DNA from: DAOTXK01 sp034435395
GTDB taxonomy: Bacteria; Chloroflexota; Anaerolineae; Aggregatilineales; Ch27
Direction: 5' to 3'
Assembly (NCBI GenBank): GCA_034435395.1
Contig: DAOTXK010000435.1
Coordinates: 1-22,925, forward strand
DNA length: 22,925 bases
Shown piece after piece: positions 1 to 7,259 of this stretch (positions are counted from its first letter, which is position 1; every line of letters begins with the position of its first letter). The notes under the pieces were generated by a model, which was given only the letters and a program-made list of their open reading frames with translations, made no database searches and had not been told where the DNA came from. A program made the position numbers and the translations under genes.

Positions 1-1
1 T

Positions 2-637
2 ACCTGGAGTGAGATGGCGGTGAGCGCCGTGGTGCGCGGCCTGGAACGCGAGGAAATCTACGAATATCCTACCTTTGCCGTGCGGGAGGCGCTGGTTAAT
101 GCGGTGTGCCACCGGGATTTCCGGCTCAGAGGGCGGCGGATTGAGGTGCGGATGTACCGCGACCGCATGGAGGTGATCTCGCCCGGCGGGCTTCCCGGCT
201 TTATCACCGTTGATAATATCGTGGAGGAGCATTTCAGCCGCAACCCGCGCATCGTCGGGGCGCTGTTCCAATGGGGCTACATTGAGGAACTGGGCCTGGG
301 CATTGACCGGATGATCGAGGAGATGGTCCAGTCCGGCCATCGTCCGCCCGATTTCACCGCCAAGCCCTATTCCTTCACGGTGACGCTCTATAATGCCCGC
401 GAGAAGCTTCCGGTCTTCGCGGACGGGCAGATGCTCAACAACCGCCAGATACGGGCCATGCAGTACGTGCGCGAGCACGGCTCCATCACCAATCGTGAAT
501 ACCGCACCTTGTGCCCGGATGTCTCGCCGGAAACCATCCGCCTGGACCTGTCCGATCTGGTCGAACGAGGGCAGCTGTTGAAGATCGGATCGAAGAAGGG
601 GACGTATTATATTCTGAAGTCGCCGTCGGTCGGCTGA
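2..637 (+). CDS. COG2865-type ATP-binding/winged-helix transcriptional regulator, 5' partial
   Basis: The frame is open from the left edge, so this is the C-terminal part of a longer protein; the in-frame ATG at 14 is probably internal. The segment YPTFAVREALVNAVCHRDF followed by a short beta-stretch and SPGGLPGFIT is the signature of the HATPase_c_4 domain of COG2865 proteins, in which the N of VNA and the PGG loop belong to a GHKL-type fold. RNPRIVGALFQWGYIEELGLGIDRM is the usual continuation. The last 70 residues (NNRQIRAMQYVREHG onward) look like a DeoR-type winged helix. Family members usually also carry an N-terminal AlbA_2 (Schlafen-like) domain, which would lie outside the window. The role is probably DNA-binding regulation, with unknown target. 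Nothing nearby identifies a regulon. Confidence 0.85.
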   Translation, partial: TWSEMAVSAVVRGLEREEIYEYPTFAVREALVNAVCHRDFRLRGRRIEVRMYRDRMEVISPGGLPGFITVDNIVEEHFSRNPRIVGALFQWGYIEELGLGIDRMIEEMVQSGHRPPDFTAKPYSFTVTLYNAREKLPVFADGQMLNNRQIRAMQYVREHGSITNREYRTLCPDVSPETIRLDLSDLVERGQLLKIGSKKGTYYILKSPSVG

Positions 638-720
638 TGGTGGGCCTGGCCCGTTCCCGTCTGGCGGCCAGGCAGGCTCCCGCTAGGGGTGAGGGTTAGC
701 GCTACGGAGTTGGCGAGTCG

Positions 721-3075
721 GTGTCTGTATTGACGTGGCTTATTGGCCTGGCGACGAGCGCAGTCTATCTCGCCTTGCTGATTCTGGCGGTGCGCGGCGC
801 TATCCGACGCCGCGAGGGTTTCCTCTGGCTGGCGGGGACGCTGGCGTCAGCCCTACTGGCGGTGGTCGTGTCCCTCGCGCCGGAGGCCGCCGGGCGCGCC
901 CCGGTCAGCGTGGTTCTCTATTCAGCGGCGCTGGTCATGTTAGGCGCGCTGACGTTCGCCTATCTGAAGCGCCCCGGTCGGCAGTGGTGGCTGCTGGCCG
1001 GTGGGGGATGGCTGGCGCTGCTGGTGGGCGCAGACCTGATCGGCGGCCAGCCTGTTCCGGGTCAATGGGGCTGGCTGGGCGAGGCTGTCAGCGCTGGCGG
1101 CCTGGCGGGCGCGATGGCGCTGGCCGGATGGGTTCTTGGCGGGCTGGCCTTGTCCGCCCTCGCTTTGCGCCAGTTGTATACCGCTCATTTGCCGGAGGTG
1201 GCCAACCGTTCGCTGTTCTGGATGGTGGTGATCCTGGTCGCGCTGATCGGGGTGATTCTGTCCGCCAGTGACTCGGCATGGTTGACGGAAGTCGGCTGGA
1301 TCGTCGGCCTGCTCGGCCTGTCGGGGGCGACATACGCCGTTCACAGCCATCGGATATTTGATGTCCGGCGCTCCCTGCTCCGGGGCGCGGGGCTGGCGGT
1401 CGCCACGCTGGCGACGGCGATCGCTTTCCTGGCCGCCGCCCTGCTGGCCAGGTCGCTGGATCTCAGCGGCGTCAACGAATTCCTGGCGCTGGGAGCGCTG
1501 GCCCTGGTCCTGGCCGGGCTGTACGTATCGTTGCGTGGCCTGGCGGAGGTGGCGGCCCGTCGCTACTTCAGCCCGGCGACCGATCCCGCGCCGGCCCTTC
1601 GTTTTTACAGCCAGCGTATCACCGCCGTCATTGAGCTGGATGAAGTGGTGCGGCTGGCCTTGCAGACGGTCGCTTCCGCCCTGCGGGCCCGCCCCGGCGG
1701 CCTGATCCTGGTGGAAGCTGGCGAGGAGGGCCAGGTGCTGGTCGAACCCCGGCGGGGCGATGGTCTCAGCCGTCTGCCCGACGTGAAGGGTGAACTCGAT
1801 CCCCAGGGTCCGGTCTATCGGACGTTGTTTGTCGCTCAGGCCCCCCTGTTGCAGTTTGACCTGGAGTATGACCGGGCATTTTTGGACGCGGCCCCGGCAG
1901 AGCGCCAGTTTTTCCAGCAGCTACGCATGAGCGCCTACGCGCCCATCATGGTCGATGGGCGGGCCATCGGCATTCTGGCCAGCGGTCCCAAGGTGAATGA
2001 TGAAGCCTATCAGGCCTCGGACCTGGAAGTCCTGGCGACCGTCGCCAGCCAGACCGGGGTGGCCCTGCGCAACGCCCGGCTGGTGGACGATCTGCGCCGC
2101 CTGAACCTGGAACTGGAAGAGGCCAACGCCGAGTTCCTGCACCTGGACAAGGTCAAGACGGATTTCGTCACCATCGCCAGCCACGAACTGCGCACGCCGC
2201 TGGCCCAGATTCGTGGCTACACGGACATCATGGACATGCTCAATGAGCAGGGCCTGCTCGATCCCGCCCAGATGACCGGCATGACGGCCAACCTGCGCAA
2301 GGCCGCCGAGCGCATGGAAGAGCTGATCAGCGACATGCTGGATGTGAGCAAGCTGGATGTGGACGCCATGGACCTGCACTTCGCGCCGACCGCCCTGGAG
2401 TCCGTGATGCGGATGGCGATTGAGCCGCTGGAGGAGGCCATCCGCAGCCGTAAGTTGAGCCTGTCGGCGCGCGGGCTGCGCGGCCTGCCCACGGTGGAAG
2501 CCGATATGCAGCGCCTGGTCCAGGCATTTCGTAACGTGATCGTCAATGCCGTCCGCTATACGCCGGATGGCGGTCGGATCGCGATCGAGGCGGGTCTGGA
2601 AACGCGCGATGGCATCCCGGAGGCCATTCACGTGACGGTTAGCGATACCGGGATCGGGATCGATCCGCAGCACCACGAGCTGATCTTCGAGAAGTTTTAC
2701 CGGGTGGCCGATCCCAGCCTGCATTCGACCGGCACGACCAAGTTCATGGGAGCCGGGCCGGGCCTGGGGCTGACCATCGCGCGGGGCATGATCGAGGGGC
2801 ACGGCGGGCGCATTTGGGTGGAAAGCCCTGGCTATGACCCGGAGGCATTGCCCGGCAGCACCTTCCATATTGTGCTGCCGATTCATCCGCCCGACTATGC
2901 CCGGCGCGTCATGCCCTTTGACGAGACGAGACTCTCGATCACCACCGAAGAACGTGCCGAGCTGGCCGAGGCTGCCCGCCAGCGCCGGGAAAACGAAGCG
3001 GCTCCGGCGACGGCGGGCGCGCCGGGGGCCGGCGACCCGGCGGCAGACCCCTCCCCCGAGGCTGCTCCGGGGTGA
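721..3075 (+). CDS. Membrane sensor histidine kinase (7TM-type N-terminus, GAF, HisKA, HATPase)
   Basis: This 784-residue protein is probably a two-component sensor kinase. Residues 1-270 hold about eight hydrophobic segments, resembling the 7TM sensor region of bacterial kinases. Residues about 300-455 look like a GAF domain. A coiled linker leads to the HisKA box with FVTIASHELRTPL, where H488 is the likely phosphoacceptor. The ATPase domain has an N box (N605, N609), a G1 box DTGIGI (642-647) and a G2 box GPGLGL (679-684). The last 50 residues are an Ala/Pro/Gly-rich tail of low complexity with no recognisable domain. The start is GTG, with GGAG at 706-709, 11 bases upstream. No response regulator is adjacent, so it looks like an orphan kinase. 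The signal is unknown; the membrane region suggests a membrane-associated or small-molecule cue. Confidence 0.93.
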   Translation: MSVLTWLIGLATSAVYLALLILAVRGAIRRREGFLWLAGTLASALLAVVVSLAPEAAGRAPVSVVLYSAALVMLGALTFAYLKRPGRQWWLLAGGGWLALLVGADLIGGQPVPGQWGWLGEAVSAGGLAGAMALAGWVLGGLALSALALRQLYTAHLPEVANRSLFWMVVILVALIGVILSASDSAWLTEVGWIVGLLGLSGATYAVHSHRIFDVRRSLLRGAGLAVATLATAIAFLAAALLARSLDLSGVNEFLALGALALVLAGLYVSLRGLAEVAARRYFSPATDPAPALRFYSQRITAVIELDEVVRLALQTVASALRARPGGLILVEAGEEGQVLVEPRRGDGLSRLPDVKGELDPQGPVYRTLFVAQAPLLQFDLEYDRAFLDAAPAERQFFQQLRMSAYAPIMVDGRAIGILASGPKVNDEAYQASDLEVLATVASQTGVALRNARLVDDLRRLNLELEEANAEFLHLDKVKTDFVTIASHELRTPLAQIRGYTDIMDMLNEQGLLDPAQMTGMTANLRKAAERMEELISDMLDVSKLDVDAMDLHFAPTALESVMRMAIEPLEEAIRSRKLSLSARGLRGLPTVEADMQRLVQAFRNVIVNAVRYTPDGGRIAIEAGLETRDGIPEAIHVTVSDTGIGIDPQHHELIFEKFYRVADPSLHSTGTTKFMGAGPGLGLTIARGMIEGHGGRIWVESPGYDPEALPGSTFHIVLPIHPPDYARRVMPFDETRLSITTEERAELAEAARQRRENEAAPATAGAPGAGDPAADPSPEAAPG

Positions 3076-3141
3076 TGGCGGCCCTGCCTGGCCCGCTCAA
3101 TCCAGGATGATGGTTCTGACGTGCGGGTCCTTTCGGGGTGC

Positions 3142-4020
3142 TCAGCGACAGGGCTTGGCCCGCACCAGGATACCCTCGGACCACCGCATCCCTTCGGCAG
3201 AGATGGCTTCACCCAGCAACGATCCAGCCACCGCCGCGAAGCGAGCCGGGTCACCGGTGGTGAGGTAGCACACCGTCGCCGGTTGGCGGCCAGCGTAAGA
3301 CAGGCCGTGCTGAGCCAGCACGCGGCGCGTCTGCCGGGCGATGGCCGGGCTGGGATCGATGACCGTCACCCCTGGTCCCAGATAGGCCCGGATGGCCTGG
3401 GCGGCAAACGGGAAGTGGGTGCAGGCCAGGGCCAGTTGGTCGGCCCCTGCCTCCTGCAAAGGGGGGAGTTTCCGGTCGAAGAGCGGGCGCAACGAAGCGA
3501 GGTCGGTCTGGCCGTTTTCGACGGCCTGGACCAGTTCCGGGCAGACGATGGTGGCCACGCGCAGATGCCGCGCGTAGCGCTCGATCACACGGGCGTAGAG
3601 CGGGCCTTCGGCGGTGGCGGCTGTGGTCAGCACGCCGATGACGCCGCTCCTGGTGGCCGCCGCTGCCGGTTTCACCGCCGGTTCCATGCCGATGAAGGGC
3701 ATGGCGGGGAAGCGCTCGCGCAGGTAGAGCAGGCTGGCGGCGCTGGCGGCATTGCAGGCGACCACGATCGTCTTGGCGTCATTATCCAGCAAGAAACGCG
3801 TGATGGCCTGGACAAAAGCGCGGATTTCGGCCAGCGGGCGCGGGCCATAGGGGAGGTGCGCCTGATCGGCGACATAAATGAAGGATTCGCCGGGTAGCTC
3901 CTGGCGCAGGGCGCGCAGAATGGAAAGCCCGCCGAGTCCAGAATCCAGGACGCCGATGGGGCCGCCGGGGCCGAGGTTGACCGGTTCAGCAGCCGAGGAA
4001 ACCACCCCGGAGTCCTTCAC
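3142..4020 (-). CDS. murI: Glutamate racemase
   Basis: The enzyme interconverts L- and D-glutamate for peptidoglycan synthesis in the cytoplasm. The Asp/Glu racemase family motifs are all present: GVLDSGLGG with D26 and S27, VVACNAAS with catalytic C89, and LACTHFPF with second catalytic C200 followed by T201-H202. ADQAHLPYG (51-59) matches the substrate-site loop. The usual CNTAS is CNAAS here, a mild variation. I chose the GTG at 4020 because it overlaps the TGA of the upstream gene as GTGA, a classic sign of translational coupling. An open frame continues to an ATG at 4137, but the extra 39 residues are unlike the family and lie over the neighbouring gene. The product has 292 residues, slightly long because of about 20 extra N-terminal residues. 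It converges on the histidine kinase gene, and no clear terminator lies between them. Confidence 0.93.
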   Translation of the reverse strand: MKDSGVVSSAAEPVNLGPGGPIGVLDSGLGGLSILRALRQELPGESFIYVADQAHLPYGPRPLAEIRAFVQAITRFLLDNDAKTIVVACNAASAASLLYLRERFPAMPFIGMEPAVKPAAAATRSGVIGVLTTAATAEGPLYARVIERYARHLRVATIVCPELVQAVENGQTDLASLRPLFDRKLPPLQEAGADQLALACTHFPFAAQAIRAYLGPGVTVIDPSPAIARQTRRVLAQHGLSYAGRQPATVCYLTTGDPARFAAVAGSLLGEAISAEGMRWSEGILVRAKPCR

Positions 4021-4808
4021 GAGACGGCCGCCCCGGTGTTGAGTCGTGCCTCGCGGGTGCTGGCTGCCGCTTCTACTAGCGCCCGGAAAAGCGCCCGCAT
4101 GGCCGGATCGCGCGCCCACAGGTTTTCCGGGTGCCATTGGACCGAGAGGAAAAAACGCGCGTCTGGTTTCTCGGTGGCCTCGATCAGCCCATCGGGGGAA
4201 CGGGCACTGACCACCAGCCCCTGGCCGATCTCCCGGACGGCCTGGTGATGGCGGCTGTTGGTCACCAGGCGGGTGAGGCCAACGATCATCCCCAGCCGTG
4301 ACGCTGGCTCGACGATGACCTCGTGGGCCAGGTGATCCAGGGGTTTACTCTCGTCGGCGGCGTGCGTGAGATCGGTCGGAAACTGGCTGGGGAGGTCCAC
4401 GTACAACCGGCCCCCCAGGGCGACGTTGACCACCTGATGCCCCCGGCAGATGCCCAGCAGTGGCTTGTCGGTCTCGGCTGCCCACCGGCTGATCTGCAAT
4501 TCGGCGGCGTCGCGGGCCGGTTTGATATCGCCCACGGTCCCGGTGAGATCGGTTTCTCCGTAGAGGGCCGGGTCGACATCGCCGCCGCCGGTCAGGAGCA
4601 CGCCGTCCACGCGGTCGAAGGCCCCGCTCAGTAAGGCCGCTGGCAACTCCGGTGGGATCAGGACCGGCATAGCGCCCGCCGCCACCAGCGCGGCCACGTA
4701 GGTCGCGTAGACGCCGACAAACGGGCGGGCGCGGTCGCTCCCCGCGGAAGCGGCGATGAGCTGGTGATCGGCCACAACGCCGATCAGGGGCGCGGGCGGC
4801 GGTCGCAT
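4017..4808 (-). CDS. Gamma-glutamyl-gamma-aminobutyrate hydrolase-like class I glutamine amidotransferase (peptidase C26)
   Basis: The 263-residue protein fits the PuuD/peptidase C26 family, which hydrolyses gamma-glutamyl amide bonds such as gamma-glutamyl-GABA in putrescine breakdown. Visible motifs are LLTGGGDVDP (71-80), the nucleophile elbow LGICRGHQVVNV with C121, and SVQWHPE with H226 and E228 completing the triad. The ATG at 4808 starts the protein directly in a beta-strand (APLIGVVADHQ), as family members do. It sits 7 bases downstream of rplS and overlaps murI by 4 bases, so the three are probably co-transcribed. No other putrescine genes are present, so the exact gamma-glutamyl substrate is not shown, and I leave the gene symbol blank. 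Confidence 0.88.
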   Translation of the reverse strand: MRPPPAPLIGVVADHQLIAASAGSDRARPFVGVYATYVAALVAAGAMPVLIPPELPAALLSGAFDRVDGVLLTGGGDVDPALYGETDLTGTVGDIKPARDAAELQISRWAAETDKPLLGICRGHQVVNVALGGRLYVDLPSQFPTDLTHAADESKPLDHLAHEVIVEPASRLGMIVGLTRLVTNSRHHQAVREIGQGLVVSARSPDGLIEATEKPDARFFLSVQWHPENLWARDPAMRALFRALVEAAASTREARLNTGAAVS

Positions 4809-4815
4809 GGATAAC

Positions 4816-5163
4816 CTAGTTCTGGCGCTTTTCCTTCAGGCGGGCGGCCTTGCCCCGACGGTCGCGCAGATAGTAGAGCTGGGCGCGGCGCACCTTGGCG
4901 CGGTGCACGACCTCGATCTTCTCCACGCGAGGGCTGCGCAGCAGAAATGTGCGCTCAACGCCTACGCCGTGGCTGGCAATCCGGCGCACGGTGAAGTTGG
5001 CGTCGTTGCCGCCCTTGCGCAGGCGGATGATGGTCCCCTGGAAGACCTGGACGCGCTCGCGGTCGCCTTCCACGATGCGGACGTGGACCTTAACCGTGTC
5101 GCCGGGGAAGATTTCGGGGTGCTCCGGCGCGGGAGCTTCCAATGCCTTGATCAGATCAGTCAT
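4816..5163 (-). CDS. rplS: 50S ribosomal protein L19
   Basis: The 115-residue product is ribosomal protein L19, which sits at the 30S-50S interface. Family landmarks are FPGDTVKVHVRIVEG near the N-terminus, QVFQGTIIRLRKGG, the SHGVGVERTFLLRSPRVEKIEV block and a basic tail ending in ARLKEKRQN. Its length is normal for L19. The ATG at 5163 has the ribosome binding site AAGGA (complement of 5173-5177) 9 bases upstream. It is the first gene of a minus-strand run with the amidotransferase-like gene and murI. A promoter and a hairpin in the leader are described separately. In many bacteria rplS follows trmD and rpsP; here it stands at the head of an operon without them. Confidence 0.97.
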   Translation of the reverse strand: MTDLIKALEAPAPEHPEIFPGDTVKVHVRIVEGDRERVQVFQGTIIRLRKGGNDANFTVRRIASHGVGVERTFLLRSPRVEKIEVVHRAKVRRAQLYYLRDRRGKAARLKEKRQN

Positions 5164-5254
5164 GATGCTGTGTCCTTAGGGCCTGTGACCGGCCTGCTGG
5201 TGGCCAAAGGGCTGGTCCTGGGCGTATGGGCCTGTTTGGCCCGCATAAATAGCG

Positions 5255-5275
5255 GCGGCCATGCTGCCTGGCCGC
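5255..5275 (-). other. Hairpin in the rplS 5' leader
   Basis: GCGGCCA at 5255-5261 pairs with TGGCCGC at 5269-5275 as a perfect 7-bp stem with a 7-base loop. It lies inside the predicted rplS leader of roughly 118 bases, just downstream of the predicted transcription start. It could be part of an autoregulatory L19 leader, as is known for L19 in Firmicutes, but nothing beyond the stem supports this. Confidence 0.3.
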
Positions 5276-5287
5276 ACACGCCCAGGC

Positions 5288-5316
5288 ATTTTAACATGGT
5301 GGCGGGCGATTTTCAA
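5288..5316 (-). promoter_or_regulatory. Sigma70-like promoter of rplS
   Basis: On the minus strand TTGAAA (complement of 5311-5316) is followed after exactly 17 bases by TAAAAT (complement of 5288-5293). This is a near-consensus vegetative promoter pointing at rplS. Transcription would start near 5281 and give a leader of about 118 bases before the ATG at 5163. Confidence 0.65.
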
Positions 5317-5411
5317 CGGTGGATCGCGCCGCTCGCCGGTCACCTGCCTCTCTGGGCTGCCCCTGCTCAGGCCGCGTGCGGGGGATTCTGGCACATGCTT
5401 GAGCGGGCTGT

Positions 5412-5441
5412 TTGACACTGGGGAGCATGTCTTTGTATGAT
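5412..5441 (+). promoter_or_regulatory. Sigma70-like promoter of the peptide importer
   Basis: A perfect -35 TTGACA at 5412-5417 and TATGAT at 5436-5441 are separated by 18 bases. Transcription would start near 5448, leaving a leader of about 95 bases before the binding-protein ATG at 5543. The surrounding sequence is unusually AT-rich for this genome. Confidence 0.7.
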
Positions 5442-5467
5442 GTGTATACTCAGATTAATTAAAAAAG

Positions 5468-5497
5468 AGGAGGTGAATGACCCCCGCAATCGGTTAA
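5468..5497 (+). other. Perfect Shine-Dalgarno with six-codon leader frame
   Basis: AGGAGGTGA at 5468-5476 is a full-length match to the anti-Shine-Dalgarno sequence, and it runs directly into an ATG at 5477. The frame encodes only six residues (MTPAIG) and stops at TAA, 5495-5497. Spacing from AGGAGG to ATG is only 3 bases, short for efficient initiation; a GTG at 5473 gives a nine-codon alternative. CCCGC at 5483-5487 could pair with GCGGG at 5512-5516. It may be a leader peptide, a ribosome standby site or chance. Confidence 0.25.
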
Positions 5498-5542
5498 AAT
5501 AGGCGTATCTGGCGGGTTAGTCTTCTTGAGGAGGAGCAAGAT

Positions 5543-7180
5543 ATGAACTTCAGACGCCTCGCTGTTTTGCTGATGGTGGCGGTGATCATCGTTGGGCTGG
5601 CCGGTCCGGCGGCTGCCCAGGAGCGCAAGATCGCGACGATCATCTACACCCAGGAGCCGGACAGCCTCAATCCGATGTATTCCACGATGACGTATTCCAT
5701 GATGCTCCGCGATTTCTATCTCTATGGCGCGTGGAATTTTGATGACAGCCTGGCTCCCCATCCGGTGCTGGCTGCCGAAGTGCCGAGCGTGGAAAACGGC
5801 GGCATCACCGAAGATGGGAAGGTGATCACCTACCGGCTGCGCGACGACATCAACTGGTCCGATGGCGAGCCGATCACCTCGGCGGACTTTGTGTTCACCT
5901 GGGAGATGATCGTCTCCGAAGACAATACCCCCTTGAGCCGCTATCCGTATGATCCCTACATCGACAGCGTGGAAGCGCCGGATGAGCGGACCGTGGTGGT
6001 GACCTTTAATGAGCCTTTTGCGCCGTGGCTCACTTCAGTTTTCCGCTGGGTGCTGCCGGAGCATGTCCTGCGTCCGGTGTTTGAAGCAGAAGGCAGCCTG
6101 GATAACGCCGCCTGGAACCGGGCGCCGACGGTGGGCAGCGGCCCCTTTGTCTTTCAGGAGTGGGAGGTCGCCAGCCACATTCTCTTCGTCCGCAATGAAA
6201 ATTTCTTTGATGAACCGGCCAAGCTGGACGGCGTTTTCGTCCGTATTGTGCCGGACGACGCGGCCCAGACGGCAGCGCTGTTGGCCGGGGAGGGTGACAT
6301 CGCCTATTTCGTGTCGCCGTCCGATGCGGTGCAACTGGAAGACGCCGGTGTGCAGGTTATCTGGGTGCCGGCCGGCTACAACGAGGGCTGGTTCTTTAAC
6401 CTGGACCCGGAAACCGGGCATCCGGCCATTCAGGATGTGAACGTGCGCCGGGCGATAGCCATGGCCGTGGACCGCGATCGAATCAACCAGGACCTGCGGC
6501 TGGGGTTCAACTACACGCCGGCTTCCTTCTGGGAGGGGTTGCCGTACCAAAGCCCGGACCTCAAGCCGATCCCCTACGATCCCGTGATGGCGGCCCAACT
6601 GCTGGACGAAGCTGGCTGGGTGGATAGCAACGGCGACGGCACCCGCGACAAGGACGGCGTGGAGCTGGTGCTGCGCTATGCCACGCCGCCCAAACAGGTG
6701 CGTATGGATACGCAGGTTGTCGTGCAGCAGATGCTGGCCGAGGTGGGCGTCGGCACGATCCTGGAGAATCCGTCGTATGACATCTTCTGGAACAGCTACG
6801 GCTCCGGCGGTCCGATTGCCACCGGGCAGTTTGACTTTGCCCAGTGGTCGTCAGCGCCGGATGGATTCCCGGACCCCGATCCTGAGGATGACTTCCTGTG
6901 CGCGGGGATTCCCACCCCGGAGTCGCCGGAGGGGGCCAACTGGACGCACTACTGCGATCCGGAAGTGGATGCCCTGTTCCGGCAGCAGGCGGTCACCACC
7001 GATTACGATGCCCGCGTGGCCATCTTCCATCAGATCACCGAGCTGATGGCCGAAGATGTGGTCTGGCTCGGCATCTGGACCGACCCGGACAACTATCCGG
7101 TCAGCGCCCGCATGCGGAATGTGAAGATCAGCGGCGCGACTCCGTTCTGGAATTCGTTCGAATGGGATATCGCCGAATAG
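5543..7180 (+). CDS. Peptide/nickel-type ABC transporter substrate-binding protein (SBP family 5)
   Basis: The 545-residue protein is an extracytoplasmic solute-binding protein of the DppA/OppA family. Residues 1-25 form a Sec signal peptide with basic start, hydrophobic core and an AAA cleavage site before QERK. No lipobox cysteine is visible, so anchoring is unclear. Family landmarks are QEPDSLNPMYST, LAPHPVLAAEVP, ITYRLRDDINWSDGEPIT with SADFVFTWE, and RRAIAMAVDRDRIN. Residues 361-369 read D-S-N-G-D-G-T-R-D, a calcium-loop-like motif that is common in this family. Two cysteines near residues 453 and 472 could form a disulphide. ATG 5543 has AGGAGG 8 bases upstream. The two permease genes follow; a terminator-like hairpin between should make this protein the most abundant part of the system. 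The ligand cannot be read from the sequence. Confidence 0.93.
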   Translation: MNFRRLAVLLMVAVIIVGLAGPAAAQERKIATIIYTQEPDSLNPMYSTMTYSMMLRDFYLYGAWNFDDSLAPHPVLAAEVPSVENGGITEDGKVITYRLRDDINWSDGEPITSADFVFTWEMIVSEDNTPLSRYPYDPYIDSVEAPDERTVVVTFNEPFAPWLTSVFRWVLPEHVLRPVFEAEGSLDNAAWNRAPTVGSGPFVFQEWEVASHILFVRNENFFDEPAKLDGVFVRIVPDDAAQTAALLAGEGDIAYFVSPSDAVQLEDAGVQVIWVPAGYNEGWFFNLDPETGHPAIQDVNVRRAIAMAVDRDRINQDLRLGFNYTPASFWEGLPYQSPDLKPIPYDPVMAAQLLDEAGWVDSNGDGTRDKDGVELVLRYATPPKQVRMDTQVVVQQMLAEVGVGTILENPSYDIFWNSYGSGGPIATGQFDFAQWSSAPDGFPDPDPEDDFLCAGIPTPESPEGANWTHYCDPEVDALFRQQAVTTDYDARVAIFHQITELMAEDVVWLGIWTDPDNYPVSARMRNVKISGATPFWNSFEWDIAE

Positions 7181-7201
7181 AGCCTCGGTAGCTGTTGGGG
7201 A

Positions 7202-7239
7202 GGGGCGGGGGGGACGACAACCCACTCCGCCCCCTTTTT
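7202..7239 (+). terminator. Terminator-like hairpin between binding protein and permease genes
   Basis: GGGGCGG (7202-7208) pairs with CCGCCCC (7227-7233), and the stem can be extended through a G-U pair and a few more bases around a short loop. TTTTT follows at 7235-7239. It lies 21 bases after the binding-protein stop codon. Partial read-through here would lower expression of the permeases relative to the binding protein, as in many importer operons. Confidence 0.7.
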
Positions 7240-7259
7240 GTGCTGCCGGAGGGATGTAC

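Larger units (their letters stand above)
5164..5542. other. 379-base divergent intergenic region between rplS and the peptide importer
   Basis: This is the only stretch above 300 bases without a full gene. It holds a minus-strand promoter for rplS (5288-5316), a small hairpin in the rplS leader (5255-5275), a plus-strand promoter for the binding protein (5412-5441), an AT-rich tract (about 5434-5466) and a strong but displaced Shine-Dalgarno with a six-codon frame (5468-5497). The true ribosome binding site of the binding protein, AGGAGG at 5529-5534, is 8 bases before its ATG. I see no protein-coding frame of useful length. Confidence 0.8.

Noticed and set aside
1921..2886. A 321-codon antisense open frame inside the histidine kinase gene
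   Set aside because: It is a by-product of GC-rich codon use; the translation is His/Gln/Arg-rich with no domain, while the plus-strand frame has complete kinase motifs.
3121..3897. A 258-codon plus-strand open frame antisense to murI
   Set aside because: It is composition-driven; the opposite strand encodes glutamate racemase with all catalytic residues.
4018..4137. Longer murI start at ATG 4137
   Set aside because: The extra 39 residues lie over the 3' end of the upstream gene, have no family similarity, and the GTG at 4020 forms a coupled GTGA overlap.
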